Source: Dichomitus squalens LYAD-421 SS1 (lineage: Eukaryota > Basidiomycota > Agaricomycetes > Polyporales > Polyporaceae). Taken from it: a stretch of DNA of 64,000 nt. The stretch lies in assembly GCF_000275845.1 (NCBI RefSeq), contig NW_006766892.1:586736-650735 (forward strand), given 5' to 3'. The notes beneath the pieces were generated by a model. The model had not been told where the DNA came from and made no database searches. It worked only from the letters and a program-made list of their open reading frames with translations. Both the position numbers and the translations under genes were made by a program. Of the stretch, positions 46,731 through 57,286 are shown piece after piece (position 1 is the stretch's first letter; the number at the start of each line of letters is the position of its first letter).

Positions 46731-47909
46731 ATGTCCTCCTCCATCAGGCCATCTCGCGGTCAGTCCTCTTTCTCCAGCCCCCTCGCTGCGTTAGCCTGTC
46801 TCAAGCTGCGTGTATCAAGGCAGAACAGCCCCTCCACCTGCGCGCCCGGCGAACGCGTCATCTGCTGCCGGTTCCCGGGCCAAGCCAGACGAATCCAGAG
46901 TCAAGTCGTCGACAACCACCACCTCTGCCTCCCGAGCTCGAACTCAGAACAATGCTGCACGCACTACCGTGACCAAGGCCACGACGGTGCAAGCACCGAC
47001 CCGAACGCGTGCCGAGCCACCCTCGAGCCGCGTGAGAGCCACAACCACGGTCAAGGGAACGCTTCCGGGGGCCGCAAGTAACACATCCTCCTCCCGACCT
47101 CCCTCCGCCGCGTCAAAGGAGCATGTGAGCCTGATGCATTCTCCTGCCAGACATATCTGACACGTCGTTGACACGTTATAGACGCGTCCCCGCGCCCAGG
47201 AAGTCGCGTCAGTCTCGGAGCACTCGGAAGCATTACAGGGCGCCGCGCAGTCATGCGCGTGGAAGTACATGGCCTCCACTCTGGAGGTTGAATTCGAGAA
47301 GGCCGAGAATATTGCCCGCGCCACACTCAACACCAGAAGGGATGAGTTGGCGGCTGAGGAAGCCGACATCGCAGAGAGTCGTGTGCGATTTGAAGCAGAA
47401 AGGCTCATACAATTCTATGACGAGCTCGGAGATAGGGAGGTGAGTACCATGCCGCTTCCTGACGCAACTGCTGAAGTAAGCCCTGGAAGGTTGCCGATGA
47501 AATTGCGACTATTGTGTTGCGGTACAAGAGACTAGAGAAGACCGTCAGCGAGACAACTGCTGCTGCTCTGCAGGTATCCTCGTTGCCTTTGGACGAGATC
47601 ACGCATGTGTCCCAGTACAGCAACGTACTGGATCAGATTGGTACGTCTGACGATGGAAGGTCAGTTCATTTCTCCGACATTAATGTCGCGGTAGAATCAT
47701 TGGAAGACGAGTGCCGCGAGCTTGAGGTGCTGGTACATTCTCTGCTCACCACCACCACTTCCTTTCGGAGCGATAAACTACCCACCGTCTTGCGGGATAT
47801 TTCAGATATCATAGCTGGACATGCGGAGAACGCGGCCTGCGCGAGAGACGTCGTACAATGTAGCAAGGAAAACTACAGAATGGGCATCGGGACCCTAACC
47901 CTAATTTAG
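46731..47909 (+). CDS. Hypothetical coiled-coil protein
   Basis: Multi-exon gene without a recognised family. MSSSIRPSRGRTAPPPARPA starts a basic, Ser/Thr/Ala-rich N-terminus (about 110 residues). After an intron come coiled-coil segments: TLEVEFEKAENIARATLNTR, RRDELAAEEADIAESRVRFE and VADEIATIVLRYKRLEKTVS, then ESLEDECRELEVLVHSLL after a further intron (ATT G|AA near 47645/47695). The protein ends MGIGTLTLI. The layout (basic tail plus coiled coil) would suit a cytoskeletal or kinetochore protein, but that is speculation. The stop lies 51 bp before the next start on the same strand. Confidence 0.6.
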
Positions 47910-47960
47910 CACTTGTGTACTTACGCTTGGAAAAAATTGGAATCTCATTCTTGTACCGAG

Positions 47961-50626
47961 ATGAGTGTAGCCACCATCGCAGAGCCTTTCCTACTTGCGT
48001 CCTATCCAGAGTCTTCTACGTACAGGAAACGCAAGGCCACACCCATATTTGCCTCTATACCTTCTGGCAGCGATGCAGACCCATTGGTCTCGGTAGCCAT
48101 CCAGGGAGATGGCGTACACATCCTCGACGTGAGTATCGGTCTTCCACCTCTGAACTGGTAGTAGTACTAAAGCCCACAAAGACCTCAACGCTGCATTTAG
48201 CGGTATCACATACACTAGGGCCATCAACATCTTTCTCATGTCCTCCTGCAACGCGTACAAGCCGTACTAATGTTGGCACGCGCAAATGCACGAGCTACGC
48301 TGTGCTCGAATCCGGACCGGATGTAGCACCAGAGGGGAAGGGAAGAACGGTAGTTTCCTGGGAGGAGGAGCTATCGGGAGGCATTGCTTCGAGTGCGCAG
48401 GAGGGGAGAAATAAACGGACATCTGTGGTATGTGCATTCATTATCGCAAACAAACCGCTGCCCTCAGCCCATCTTCCAGGCTCCACATTCCGTAGTCCAC
48501 GTATATGCTCCAGATTACCTCCCAAGGAGCGTGGTACTTGTCAGTGCTGCCGGCGACGTCTCGTTAGCAGATGAGGAGTTGCAGATTTTACGGACGCACA
48601 CACCACAAAACCATCAGCCAAGCACGCTGCTCAAGCACTTCCTTTTTCCTTCCGCTGCGTGCACCTTCCTATCTTCCCACTCTGCCTCGTCCTATGATGC
48701 GGTGTCAGTGTCGTTCTTAAGGAGCGGCGATGTATTCAGATTAGGTATAGTCGGAATGGGCGGAGAGATCATCACCTCGCTCGGAGAATGCGTTCTCCCT
48801 GTTGAAGAAACAGTACGTCCTTTCTGTTCTGACCAGGGAATGAGTCATTCTCACTTCGTTGACAGGAATTCCTCGATGTCTCCTGCAGCAGCGCCGGCTT
48901 CATCAGCGTACTCTGTGCGTCGCTATGTTGTCTCTCCATTCAAGCAATCGCTAAATTATGTGCAGCACCTTCTGGGAGCTGGCACGCCTTCTCCTTGTCG
49001 ACATCTCTGTCGAGTGCGCTATCTATCTCTCGGGCCGCAGAACCCCTCCGCCTACAAGGCCTCACCTTCATCGGCGGCACACGCATCTCTGAAGCGACTA
49101 TTACCGCTCTCACTTCCTCACACGTTCTGCTGGCCGCCATCACTAGCTTCCCACAAGAAATCGTCATACTTCTTTGGGACCTCCGCTATGGCGTCCTCTT
49201 AGGGCAGCAGTCCATCTCCGTCCCGTCAGCCCTTCCTCGTTCAAAAAAATGTGGCGCCGTCCTGCAACTCGAAGCGTCCCCTCCTTTTGCGTTGGGAAAG
49301 TCAGGCTCGGTCAACCTGAACGCAATTCTCGTCCTCCATCCTTTGCCAGAACGAGAGCACCAGGCAGAGCCCGGCAGCACGCCCGCGCGCTCTACCGTCC
49401 TCGTCGTGCCGCTGACGGTTCCCAACAAGTCCACCATTGCCGCAGTGATGGGCAAGGCGAACGCTGGTGCACGCTGGGTCTCCACGAAACCTGGCGGACC
49501 GGCCTCGCAGGCGCAAGGCCCGGTGGGGCATGGGGGGCCGGAGCTTAGCATCGCCGCGCGTGCGGCTCTCCGCGAGATCAAGGCGTCCATAGACGGGAGC
49601 GCGAACAGCAGCACTACCACTGCGGAGACCGTGTTCTTCGACTACGTGAAGAAGCAGAGCAAGGGAAAGGGCGCCGCAGCTCAGGGCGAAGAGGAGCAGC
49701 AGAACACGCCGATGGAGTATCCGCTCGTACAGAGCGTGCTGGAGCTTGTGCTACATCCACCATCGCATGCACAAGGGAAGGCGCAGACTATCGCGTACTC
49801 GCCCAAAATTGTCAGGTATCTGCTGGAGAAACGGGCGGTCAGCTCTTCCATGGTCGAAGGCGGCGTGCTGTCCGCTTTGGCGGAGCGTAACGACTGGGTG
49901 AGCGAACGCATCCAGCTCCATGATGACTCTACCGTCTCTGACTATCGTACACAGGACACGGTCACGCTCGCAATGCGCAATGTTACCGACTTGCCTGAAA
50001 ACGACATCATCGCGCTCCTAAGCCGAGTCGTAAAGGCGCACACTTCGTCAAATGACGACAACGCAATGCAAGTTGACTCTGCAGCCTCGACGACCACCCC
50101 AGCAATCCCGACATTCCTCGCGCAATGTGTTGTTTACCCCTTCACGCCCGCCCTGCAGCGCACAGCAATCCGCAAGCACCTATCTGACGCGACGAGCCTC
50201 ACACCCGTCCTGGAGGTTCTCGACGGCTGGATCGTCCAGCGCACCGCGGACGACGCACTCCTCTCCGTTTCCGACAGCACGGATCCCCAAAACGTTCCAC
50301 CCCTGGACAAATCCCTCGCCTTCCTCCAGACTCTGCTTGACGCTTCCTTCCTTGCGCTCCTCGCGCACACCCCTGCGCACAAGCCCCTGCGCACGCTCGC
50401 ATCTCACATCCAGCCCGCGCTTGCGCAGACAAGTGAGCTAGAGCTGCTGTGTGGGCCGCTCGAGCCATACGCGCGTGCGGCAGCTACGAAAGCGAAGGTG
50501 CAAGCGGAGGCCAAAGAGGGCGGCAAGCCGGACGGTGGCAAGGACTGGCGGCGGAAGAGAAAGCTTGCTCACGAGCAAGCGGGTATGGCCGTCGGGCTAT
50601 ACCAGTTCGAGGAGCTGGTGCTGTAG
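47961..50626 (+). CDS. NOL11/Utp8-like nucleolar protein (small-subunit processome)
   Basis: Predicted beta-propeller plus helical protein of about 800 residues. The start MSVATIAEPFLLASYPESST leads to propeller-like strands VSVAIQGDGVHILDPTKTST, YLPRSVVLVSAAGDVSLADE, LQGLTFIGGTRISEATITAL and EIVILLWDLRYGVLLGQQS. The C-terminal half fits human NOL11 in order: LLDASFLALLAHTPAHKPLR corresponds to its LLDAN...MPEAKRLL segment, and the end GLYQFEELVL to its GLYSIEVLEL-type end. Introns near 48131-48175 (LD|PTKT), 48430-48470, 48813-48867 and 48917-48965 were chosen for frame continuity. The family is part of the t-UTP complex for rRNA transcription and processing. Called from motif order, without a search. 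Confidence 0.6.
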
Positions 50627-51203
50627 GGTTGTCCTAGAATACAGCGTGTCGCGCGTGTAGCTATCGTGATTGACGTGCTGTTGCTGCGTTCTGAAATACA
50701 GTGCAACGATACAGTCAACACGAAAGATAGCAAAATAGATTGCATCGGACATGTAAGGCTACTACTCTACATGCTATGGGTAGATCGTTTGCGCAGGTGC
50801 ATATGCAAGTAAGGTGCTAGCGAAGTCTGCGGGGTATATACGTGGACTTGAGCAAGGAATGGGAGAAATGAGGATGTCTAAATGAAGACATGACGAGGCG
50901 TGGTGTTGGTGGTGCTATAATGAGTGGGTTGGAGGCTTGACTGTGTCAATGATACAATGTGCCGAAATTGAAAAGCATGGACCACGAGAAGTAATGCATC
51001 GCAACAGGTGCGAGGAAGCGAGGGAAATAGATGAAAGAGAGTTCATAACTGAGCGTCAGAGTCGTCACAGATAAGTGTATAATTTACGCAGTCCGAGGTC
51101 TGGTTAGCATATCAGTCGGTCAACACATACAACACAACGCAGCACGGCAAAAAGAACTAACCTCAGGATTAGGCATGCTCGCCACCATGCAACAGCATCG
51201 CCA
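50627..51203. other. Convergent 3' region
   Basis: A 577-bp AT-richer stretch between opposing stop codons (50626 and 51204). No gene supported. Confidence 0.5.
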
Positions 51204-53276
51204 TCATACGCCCCATTCCTCAACGCTCCCTCCATAACCATGCCTCATGCTCCACGTCCCCACCGCAGGCGAAGCACTCGTCCTCGAGCTTCCGTAAGCG
51301 TACCGCTCCTCGGACCGCACACGGTCGACGCCCAAGCCCAGCGCGCCCCCGCTCTCTGTGCCCGCCGCGCCAAGCAGCCAGCTCGTCCACCAGCCCATCT
51401 TCGCCGACTCGCCATCGCCGTCAGCGCCGTCCTTCGCCTTCCCTTTGCCCTTTCCGGTGAGATCACGGTCTTTCAGGCTGGACTTGGACTTTGACTTGGA
51501 GCGAGTTTTGGTGGCGAGGAATTGACTCGAGGAGCCCTCGGGCTTGGAGCTCGAGTAGGACTCGGGCTCGATGAACGATATGCGCTTGGGCGTGGACGCG
51601 CCAGACGAGCCTGCGCTTCTACTTCGCCCGAGGCCGAACAGGTCGGGAACGTGAAGCATGGATGGCGATGGAGAGGACATAGCGGGAGATGGAACGACAG
51701 GCGTGGAGGGGGCGGAGCTCTTCTTCATAGAGGATTGCTTGGGAGGAGATTGGGCACGGGAGGTCGTGTGCTTTCCCTTCGTAAACAACCGGGATACCGA
51801 CGCGGTAGCGGTGGACGTGCTGAAGACTGGCGCAACAGAGGGAGGGGACAAAAGCGAAGGTCTGGGGATGGGCGGGGCAGAATGAGTGGAGGAAGAACGG
51901 GCCTTGCCCAGCGCCTGCGAGACAGAGCGTTGTTTCTTCAAGATATCACGGAGCGACTCGACCGTGCGGTCGACATGAAGCGTGGCTGACTCAGAAGATG
52001 CGGACGAAGTGGACAGCTCCTCGATAGGCGGCGTGAGTGGCCGATGTTGGCGAAGGGCAGGAGAGCCATGGACGGGTGACATTGAGCGAGAGGACAGCGC
52101 CGTAGAATAGCCGCAGGACGATGCGTCGATGCGTATTGGGGGAGGGGGGGAAACACGAGGCCGTTTCACCGTCGAAGTGCTGCTGCTAGAGGACCTCCGA
52201 GGGGTCCTCGAAGTCGGCGGGGAAGAAGACGAAAAAGACGATCTGCGAGGCATGACGTAAGATGCGAGCATCTCAGCTGCTCGACTATTCGGACGACCCG
52301 CCCTAGCAGGTGCTGACGCCGGCGTCGACTCCGGTTCTGGGGCTGGTGTGGCGAAGCCGGTCTGGTTTATGAGAGGCGTGGGCGGCGCGCGAGAGGCAGG
52401 ACGGACACCAAGGGTAGGAGGAAGGGCTATCAGATCAGCGGCTTCAGAGGAGTCGACATACATAGTAATCGCCCGTGGAGCAGGTGCAACAAAATCGTTG
52501 CGATCATGTACGGAGAGCTGCAGATTGGTGGTTGACTGGGATGCGCGGTTGTGCTGGCCTCGGAGGTCTGCAGAGCCCCGTCGACTTCGCCGTGACCGCA
52601 TATGCTCTGAGAAGCCCGACGAACTCGGGAGGCTCCGACTGATGGACGATTGGTGAGGGATCTGCGAGCCTTCCTCATCTGAGCTATCGCCATTGACGAG
52701 GCCTTCTACACCCCGCGTGATCTCGTCCAAGTCGTCCATCCAGGATCGCTGCTGATCCCTATTACCCCGGATGTGCGATGTCAAGAGCTGCGCCCTCTCT
52801 TCGAGATGCCGATCCGCCTCAGAATCGTCGGCGAGCACTGCCGAAAGGCTCGTCTGGGTCGACATGGACGACTGGAGGAGTGCGTTGGACATCTCTAGCG
52901 CGTGGACGCTACGTTCCAAGAGGGAGTCGAGGAAGGGGTCGCTGGCGCTCGCGATACTTTTCTGCCTTCTGTGGCTGCTCCGCGAGGAACCCTGAGAACG
53001 GCGTGCACGCCTTGGCGAAACGGGTATGCTCGGGGGAGGACTGGGAATGTATGCTGTCGAAGATTCAGCTTCGCTCGGGTCTGTGTCCTCGTCTGCCTCT
53101 TCTGCGCTATCTGAGTACGCCGGAGGCTGTTCTGATGGAATCTCCGGGAGGTCGGACTGTCGGTGTGAAGGTGGGGAGGTGTAGACGGGAAGGGTGGTGA
53201 CAGTCGAGTCCGAGGAAAGACGGAGAGCAGAAAGCCGTTTCCTGTGGCCGCCACGGCGATTTGGGAGCGCGTACAT
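51204..53276 (-). CDS. Serine-rich hypothetical protein
   Basis: Intronless 690-residue protein, MYALPNRRGGHRKRLSALRL to EEWGV. It is dominated by Ser/Pro/Arg with acidic patches (SAEEADEDTDPSEAESSTAY) and many potential phosphorylation sites. One more ordered helical region is visible near residues 115-185: DPFLDSLLERSVHALEMSNA and MSTQTSLSAVLADDSEADRH, then QRSWMDDLDEITRGVEGLV. The C-terminus is Lys/Ser-rich and ends in a small hydrophobic/Gly segment (MGWWTSWLLGAAGTESGGAL). The intact long frame and codon-like composition argue it is real. No family or function recognised. Confidence 0.65.
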   Translation of the reverse strand: MYALPNRRGGHRKRLSALRLSSDSTVTTLPVYTSPPSHRQSDLPEIPSEQPPAYSDSAEEADEDTDPSEAESSTAYIPSPPPSIPVSPRRARRSQGSSRSSHRRQKSIASASDPFLDSLLERSVHALEMSNALLQSSMSTQTSLSAVLADDSEADRHLEERAQLLTSHIRGNRDQQRSWMDDLDEITRGVEGLVNGDSSDEEGSQIPHQSSISRSLPSSSGFSEHMRSRRSRRGSADLRGQHNRASQSTTNLQLSVHDRNDFVAPAPRAITMYVDSSEAADLIALPPTLGVRPASRAPPTPLINQTGFATPAPEPESTPASAPARAGRPNSRAAEMLASYVMPRRSSFSSSSPPTSRTPRRSSSSSTSTVKRPRVSPPPPIRIDASSCGYSTALSSRSMSPVHGSPALRQHRPLTPPIEELSTSSASSESATLHVDRTVESLRDILKKQRSVSQALGKARSSSTHSAPPIPRPSLLSPPSVAPVFSTSTATASVSRLFTKGKHTTSRAQSPPKQSSMKKSSAPSTPVVPSPAMSSPSPSMLHVPDLFGLGRSRSAGSSGASTPKRISFIEPESYSSSKPEGSSSQFLATKTRSKSKSKSSLKDRDLTGKGKGKAKDGADGDGESAKMGWWTSWLLGAAGTESGGALGLGVDRVRSEERYAYGSSRTSASPAVGTWSMRHGYGGSVEEWGV

Positions 53277-53691
53277 GGCTGCAAAGGGTTTATGGACGCG
53301 TCCGCGTCCCGAGACGAGTCAGAAACGCGGGAGAAAAGAGGGGTCCGATGGTAATGTTGGTCGGAGGATGGGGGAGACAGCTGAGCGCTGCCATGCGCCA
53401 AATGCGCCCGCGCATCCGTATCGGTTGTTGTGCCCTATTTGGCCTTGACCTCATCGCTCCCGCACCTCGCAGTGCACATCTTCTCTTCAATGTCGCATTT
53501 CAAATGAATCTACATATGCAGTCAATTTCGGGTATGCCTCACACATCCTGCACTGCTCTACAAAATATCTAGGTATCTGCCGTACATGAAAACAAACTAC
53601 AAGACACGGCGCCAAACAGTCCGGTGTACACGAGGAGATGGGAATGATCGTGGCGATAGCGCACTCTGGTGACCCACGGAGTCATCTCGAA
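53277..53691. other. Intergenic region
   Basis: 415 bp between the serine-rich gene start and the GDPD1 stop. Nothing recognisable. Confidence 0.4.
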
Positions 53692-55083
53692 TCAAGCCTT
53701 CACGGCAGCGGCTTTGCCAGGTGGGACAGCCGTATCGGGGGTGTCCTCCAATCCGTCTACCTTCTTGGCCGGGCCACCGAACTTCTGGAGGTAGTATGAC
53801 GCCAGGGTCTCCCATAGCTTGCGCGATAGGAAGTAGTACCGCGGCGACGTCCACAAGAACGTGCTGCTGTGGCCTTCCATGATCTTGTCGTAGTCGGCTG
53901 CAAGGAGAAGGTGAGCTCCGTACACTTCTCTGTCAGGAGACCTTGGATACCAAGACGTACTTCGCAGCGTCTCGCGCAGATCGAGCCAATCCTTGGTCTT
54001 GTCCGTGAGGATGACATCCACGCCCCATTGAACAGCCTGGCAGGAAGAGAACCACATTAAGCTCACGAGTATGAAGGAACACCGAAGGCGGCCAGCGCAC
54101 CTCAAGCATCTGCGCAGGGTCGTTCACCGTCCACACTGCCACCTTCTTGCCAGCCTGCTTACATTCCTCCCTGAACCGCGCCCCCTCCCAGGTCGCAAGA
54201 ATGCTGAAGTTGATCGAGAACACCTCGCAGCTCTCCCAGAAGTACTCCCGCGCCCATGCCATGCTGACTCCAATGAATGAGCGTTTACAGTACGGCAGGA
54301 TCGTCTTCGCGTGCGGGATGAAACGCGGGTGCCACAGGCCGAGCAGGATCCGAGGCGCAAGGTCGACCTCCCAGTTCGGCTGCGTCGAAATGACCTCGTG
54401 CATGAGAGTGAAGAGGTGCAGGGGTTCGTTGAACACTTTCACGTCGATGTCGAAGGTAACATGCCGGTTTTCGGGCTGCGGGCGTGGCAAGTTGGGGCAT
54501 GCCTCTCCGGGGCAAGAACGGTACACACCTTCATGAGCAGCTCGACCGTCTCCGCAAACGTAGGAATACATTGTTGTGGCCCCTTGAGTGTCCGGAGGTA
54601 CTGCATGCCTTTGAACCCGTACCAATTCTGCTCCTTGATCTTCCCTAGGAGCCTTCTCTCAGACGAGATCCCACCATGTAATGGGCTTAACACTCACCAT
54701 GCCCATCGGTCGTCCTATCCAAGGCTATGTGCATGTATGAATGGTAATCGACGCCAGAGCATGCGCATGAACATACTCGGGTCATGGAACATTATAACTA
54801 CATCATCGAGCGAAACATGGACATCTAGTCCGCCGCTTGAATCAAAGTTCATGCAGCACCCCGTTGCGACTCACCGCTCTCGATCCCCTCAGCACCATCC
54901 CGGATGGCGCGCTCGAAACTCGCAAGCGTGTTCTCGGGGAACGCAGCAGAGGCCTATGGCATTGTTATGATGCACACCTCGTCAGGTCACACCCGCGTCC
55001 ACAAGAGCTCATCGTGCCAAGCTGCAGGCACGCACCCCACGATGACCCCAGCACTCCGGTATATGCCTTGTCGACTCCGCCAT
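53692..55083 (-). CDS. Glycerophosphodiester phosphodiesterase family protein 1
   Basis: GDPD-fold phosphodiesterase, of the fungal type related to phosphatidylglycerol phospholipase PGC1. The start MAESTRHIPECWGHRG carries the catalytic HRG. The next exon gives ASAAFPENTLASFERAIRDG and AEGIES with the E-(X)-E/D metal motif region. Then follow DVHVSLDDVVIMFHDP, NWYGFKGMQYLRTLKGPQQC, HVTFDIDVKVFNEPLHLF, ILLGLWHPRFIPHAKTILPY and KKVAVWTVNDPAQMLEAVQW, then GVDVILTDKTKDWLDLR. It ends TAVPPGKAAAVKA. At least seven introns. It is a tandem copy of GDPD2 at 57287, same strand. No signal peptide is seen in this copy. Confidence 0.88.
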
Positions 55084-55291
55084 CGTCTGCAGTCAGTAGT
55101 AAGGAGAAGGAAGGAGGGGGGAGATAAGCAGAAGAGTCCGGGGCATTTAAGAGACAGGAATGGCTTTCATATATCCCAACGCACCTCCACCGCCATGACT
55201 GTCGACCACGGCTAGAACAGAATTGCAGAGTGCTGGACACTTACGTAATTGATGCTGTGTAATGTGCCGGCCCAAGGACGAATGCCATCAG

Positions 55292-55300
55292 CCTCTGCTT
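55292..55300. repeat. 9-bp target-site duplication, left
   Basis: CCTCTGCTT directly precedes the left terminal inverted repeat and is repeated exactly at 56731-56739 after the right one. Confidence 0.85.
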
Positions 55301-55409
55301 TAGTCTCGTGACCAGACGTTCGGAGCTTGAATCGGATGCGAAAAACCGGGGGCATCCGAGCTCCTGAACGTCTGGTGGCTTTACCCCCGTGACTCCCCGC
55401 TCGGTGACC
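55301..55409 (+). repeat. Left terminal inverted repeat (109 bp)
   Basis: Identical over 109 bases to the reverse complement of 56622-56730; beyond it the two sides diverge. Confidence 0.9.
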
Positions 55410-55668
55410 TGTGTCACATATCGATCCCATTTGAGGCAGTCCGAACAAGTCAGAGGGCGACTCCAGTGTGCGATGTGGCGGCCTGCTGTTGTAGTTACAC
55501 CTTGCGAAACCTCCTGTACTGGACACAATGATCTCCTGGATTATCATGTCTGGCTTGCTCTAATATACTCTGCATGGCTATCGTTACTCTCTGACTACTA
55601 TCCCACGAAGAAGAACACGCCCGCTCATATGCCGTCCTGGAAGCCGCCCGAGACGCCGCCAAAGCCTC

Positions 55669-56048
55669 GCGTGGATACAACTCGGAGGCCACACAGCAAA
55701 GGCTTGAAGAGACCTTCTGACAGCGCATGGGAGGGAAGGTGCCACACCAGTGGCAGGCGGATGTCTCAGAGGCAGTGTTGGTGGGATTAGACTGGGTGCG
55801 CGAGGATCTATAAGCGCCCATGGAGCGGACTACTGTGTACTGCCTATATGAGAGATAGACAGATTGAGTATGGAGGATGTGTAGCAAAGGCTTGTAGATG
55901 TCATAGAGACGTACCAGTTAGAGGAGTGTCGACAAAGAGCGGAGTAGGCTCAGCGCGACTCGAAGATAGCGGGGAGATAAGCAGGCAGACGCGCACGAAG
56001 GACAAGAGGCAGGGAGGTCACACCGGTCACCGAGCGGGGAGTCACGGG
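55669..56048 (+). repeat. 380-bp direct repeat, left of gap (probable unmerged contig end)
   Basis: Reads identically, base by base, to 56266-56645. It ends exactly where the N run begins, as expected for two contig ends that overlap but were not joined. Confidence 0.9.
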
Positions 56049-56265
56049 NNNNNNNNNNNNNNNNNNNNNNNNNNNNNNNNNNNNNNNNNNNNNNNNNNNN
56101 NNNNNNNNNNNNNNNNNNNNNNNNNNNNNNNNNNNNNNNNNNNNNNNNNNNNNNNNNNNNNNNNNNNNNNNNNNNNNNNNNNNNNNNNNNNNNNNNNNNN
56201 NNNNNNNNNNNNNNNNNNNNNNNNNNNNNNNNNNNNNNNNNNNNNNNNNNNNNNNNNNNNNNNNN
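56049..56265. other. Assembly gap (217 N)
   Basis: Undetermined bases inside the TIR element, flanked by identical 380-bp sequences. Any protein translated across it is meaningless. Confidence 0.99.
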
Positions 56266-56645
56266 GCGTGGATACAACTCGGAGGCCACACAGCAAAGGC
56301 TTGAAGAGACCTTCTGACAGCGCATGGGAGGGAAGGTGCCACACCAGTGGCAGGCGGATGTCTCAGAGGCAGTGTTGGTGGGATTAGACTGGGTGCGCGA
56401 GGATCTATAAGCGCCCATGGAGCGGACTACTGTGTACTGCCTATATGAGAGATAGACAGATTGAGTATGGAGGATGTGTAGCAAAGGCTTGTAGATGTCA
56501 TAGAGACGTACCAGTTAGAGGAGTGTCGACAAAGAGCGGAGTAGGCTCAGCGCGACTCGAAGATAGCGGGGAGATAAGCAGGCAGACGCGCACGAAGGAC
56601 AAGAGGCAGGGAGGTCACACCGGTCACCGAGCGGGGAGTCACGGG
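56266..56645 (+). repeat. 380-bp direct repeat, right of gap (probable unmerged contig end)
   Basis: Starts at the first base after the N run and matches 55669-56048 completely; unique sequence (GGTAAAGCCACC) resumes at 56646. Confidence 0.9.
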
Positions 56646-56730
56646 GGTAAAGCCACCAGACGTTCAGGAGCTCGGATGCCCCCGGTTTTTCGCATCCGAT
56701 TCAAGCTCCGAACGTCTGGTCACGAGACTA
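56622..56730 (-). repeat. Right terminal inverted repeat (109 bp)
   Basis: Exact inverted copy of 55301-55409, followed by the target-site duplication at 56731-56739. Confidence 0.9.
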
Positions 56731-56739
56731 CCTCTGCTT
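56731..56739. repeat. 9-bp target-site duplication, right
   Basis: CCTCTGCTT, identical to 55292-55300. Confidence 0.85.
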
Positions 56740-57286
56740 TGGATTCGACGTCCGTGGACGATAGAGGAACTCCAAGCGGGGACAGCCAGTTGGAGCGCAC
56801 GCATGCGTCGTAAGCAGGCAAATCACAGCCGAGTACACGAACGTGCATGCTGGGAGGTTCTCAGGGGTAGGCGTGGATCAAGGCGTGGGACGAGCCACTT
56901 GAAGTCCGAAGGCCAGGAGTCGATACAAGACAGGTTTACGATGACAACGGGGGCTAATCTCGAGATGATAGCTCAGCGTCCGAGTCATCGTGGCATGGAT
57001 ACGCAACTTTGTGGATGCTGCTGTATGTAGTTTCGCCTATCAGCGTCAGACGCTAGACGCGTACGTGTTTACAGAGGTGCGTACGGGAGACGAAGGGCAT
57101 CATCAACGTCCGGATTCAATTATGACTAAGTAGTGCGATGATGCGAACATGCAAGAGACTCTATGACTGAGGATAAAACAGGCACAGCAAACAACCCTGG
57201 GAACCGCTAGCTGGACGAATTACGCAAAGAAGCGATAGCAGAAATTCAAGAAATAGTCTATGGTCAGAAGTCGTGGCGCATGTTAT
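56740..57286. other. Intergenic region downstream of GDPD2
   Basis: About 550 bp between the element and the GDPD2 stop codon; no gene supported. Confidence 0.45.

Larger units (their letters stand above)
55301..56730. mobile_element. Non-autonomous Mutator-like (MULE-type) terminal-inverted-repeat element
   Basis: Perfect 109-bp terminal inverted repeats at 55301-55409 and 56622-56730, beginning TAGTCTCGTGACCAGACGTT, are flanked by a 9-bp direct duplication. Long TIRs with 9-bp duplications are the mark of Mutator-like elements. Each TIR also folds on itself (ACCAGACGTTC with GAACGTCTGGT). No transposase is visible, so it is a non-autonomous derivative. The interior contains the assembly gap; if the identical 380-bp flanks of the gap are one sequence, the true element is about 833 bp. 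It lies between the tandem GDPD genes, 218 bp upstream of GDPD1. Confidence 0.85.

Noticed and set aside
47893..47904. Two CCCTAA units resembling a telomeric repeat
   Set aside because: Only two copies, at the end of a coding frame; too short to mean an interstitial telomere.
55848..56484. Open frames on both strands running across the N gap
   Set aside because: They contain unknown residues and repeat the same 380-bp flank twice; artefacts of the gap.
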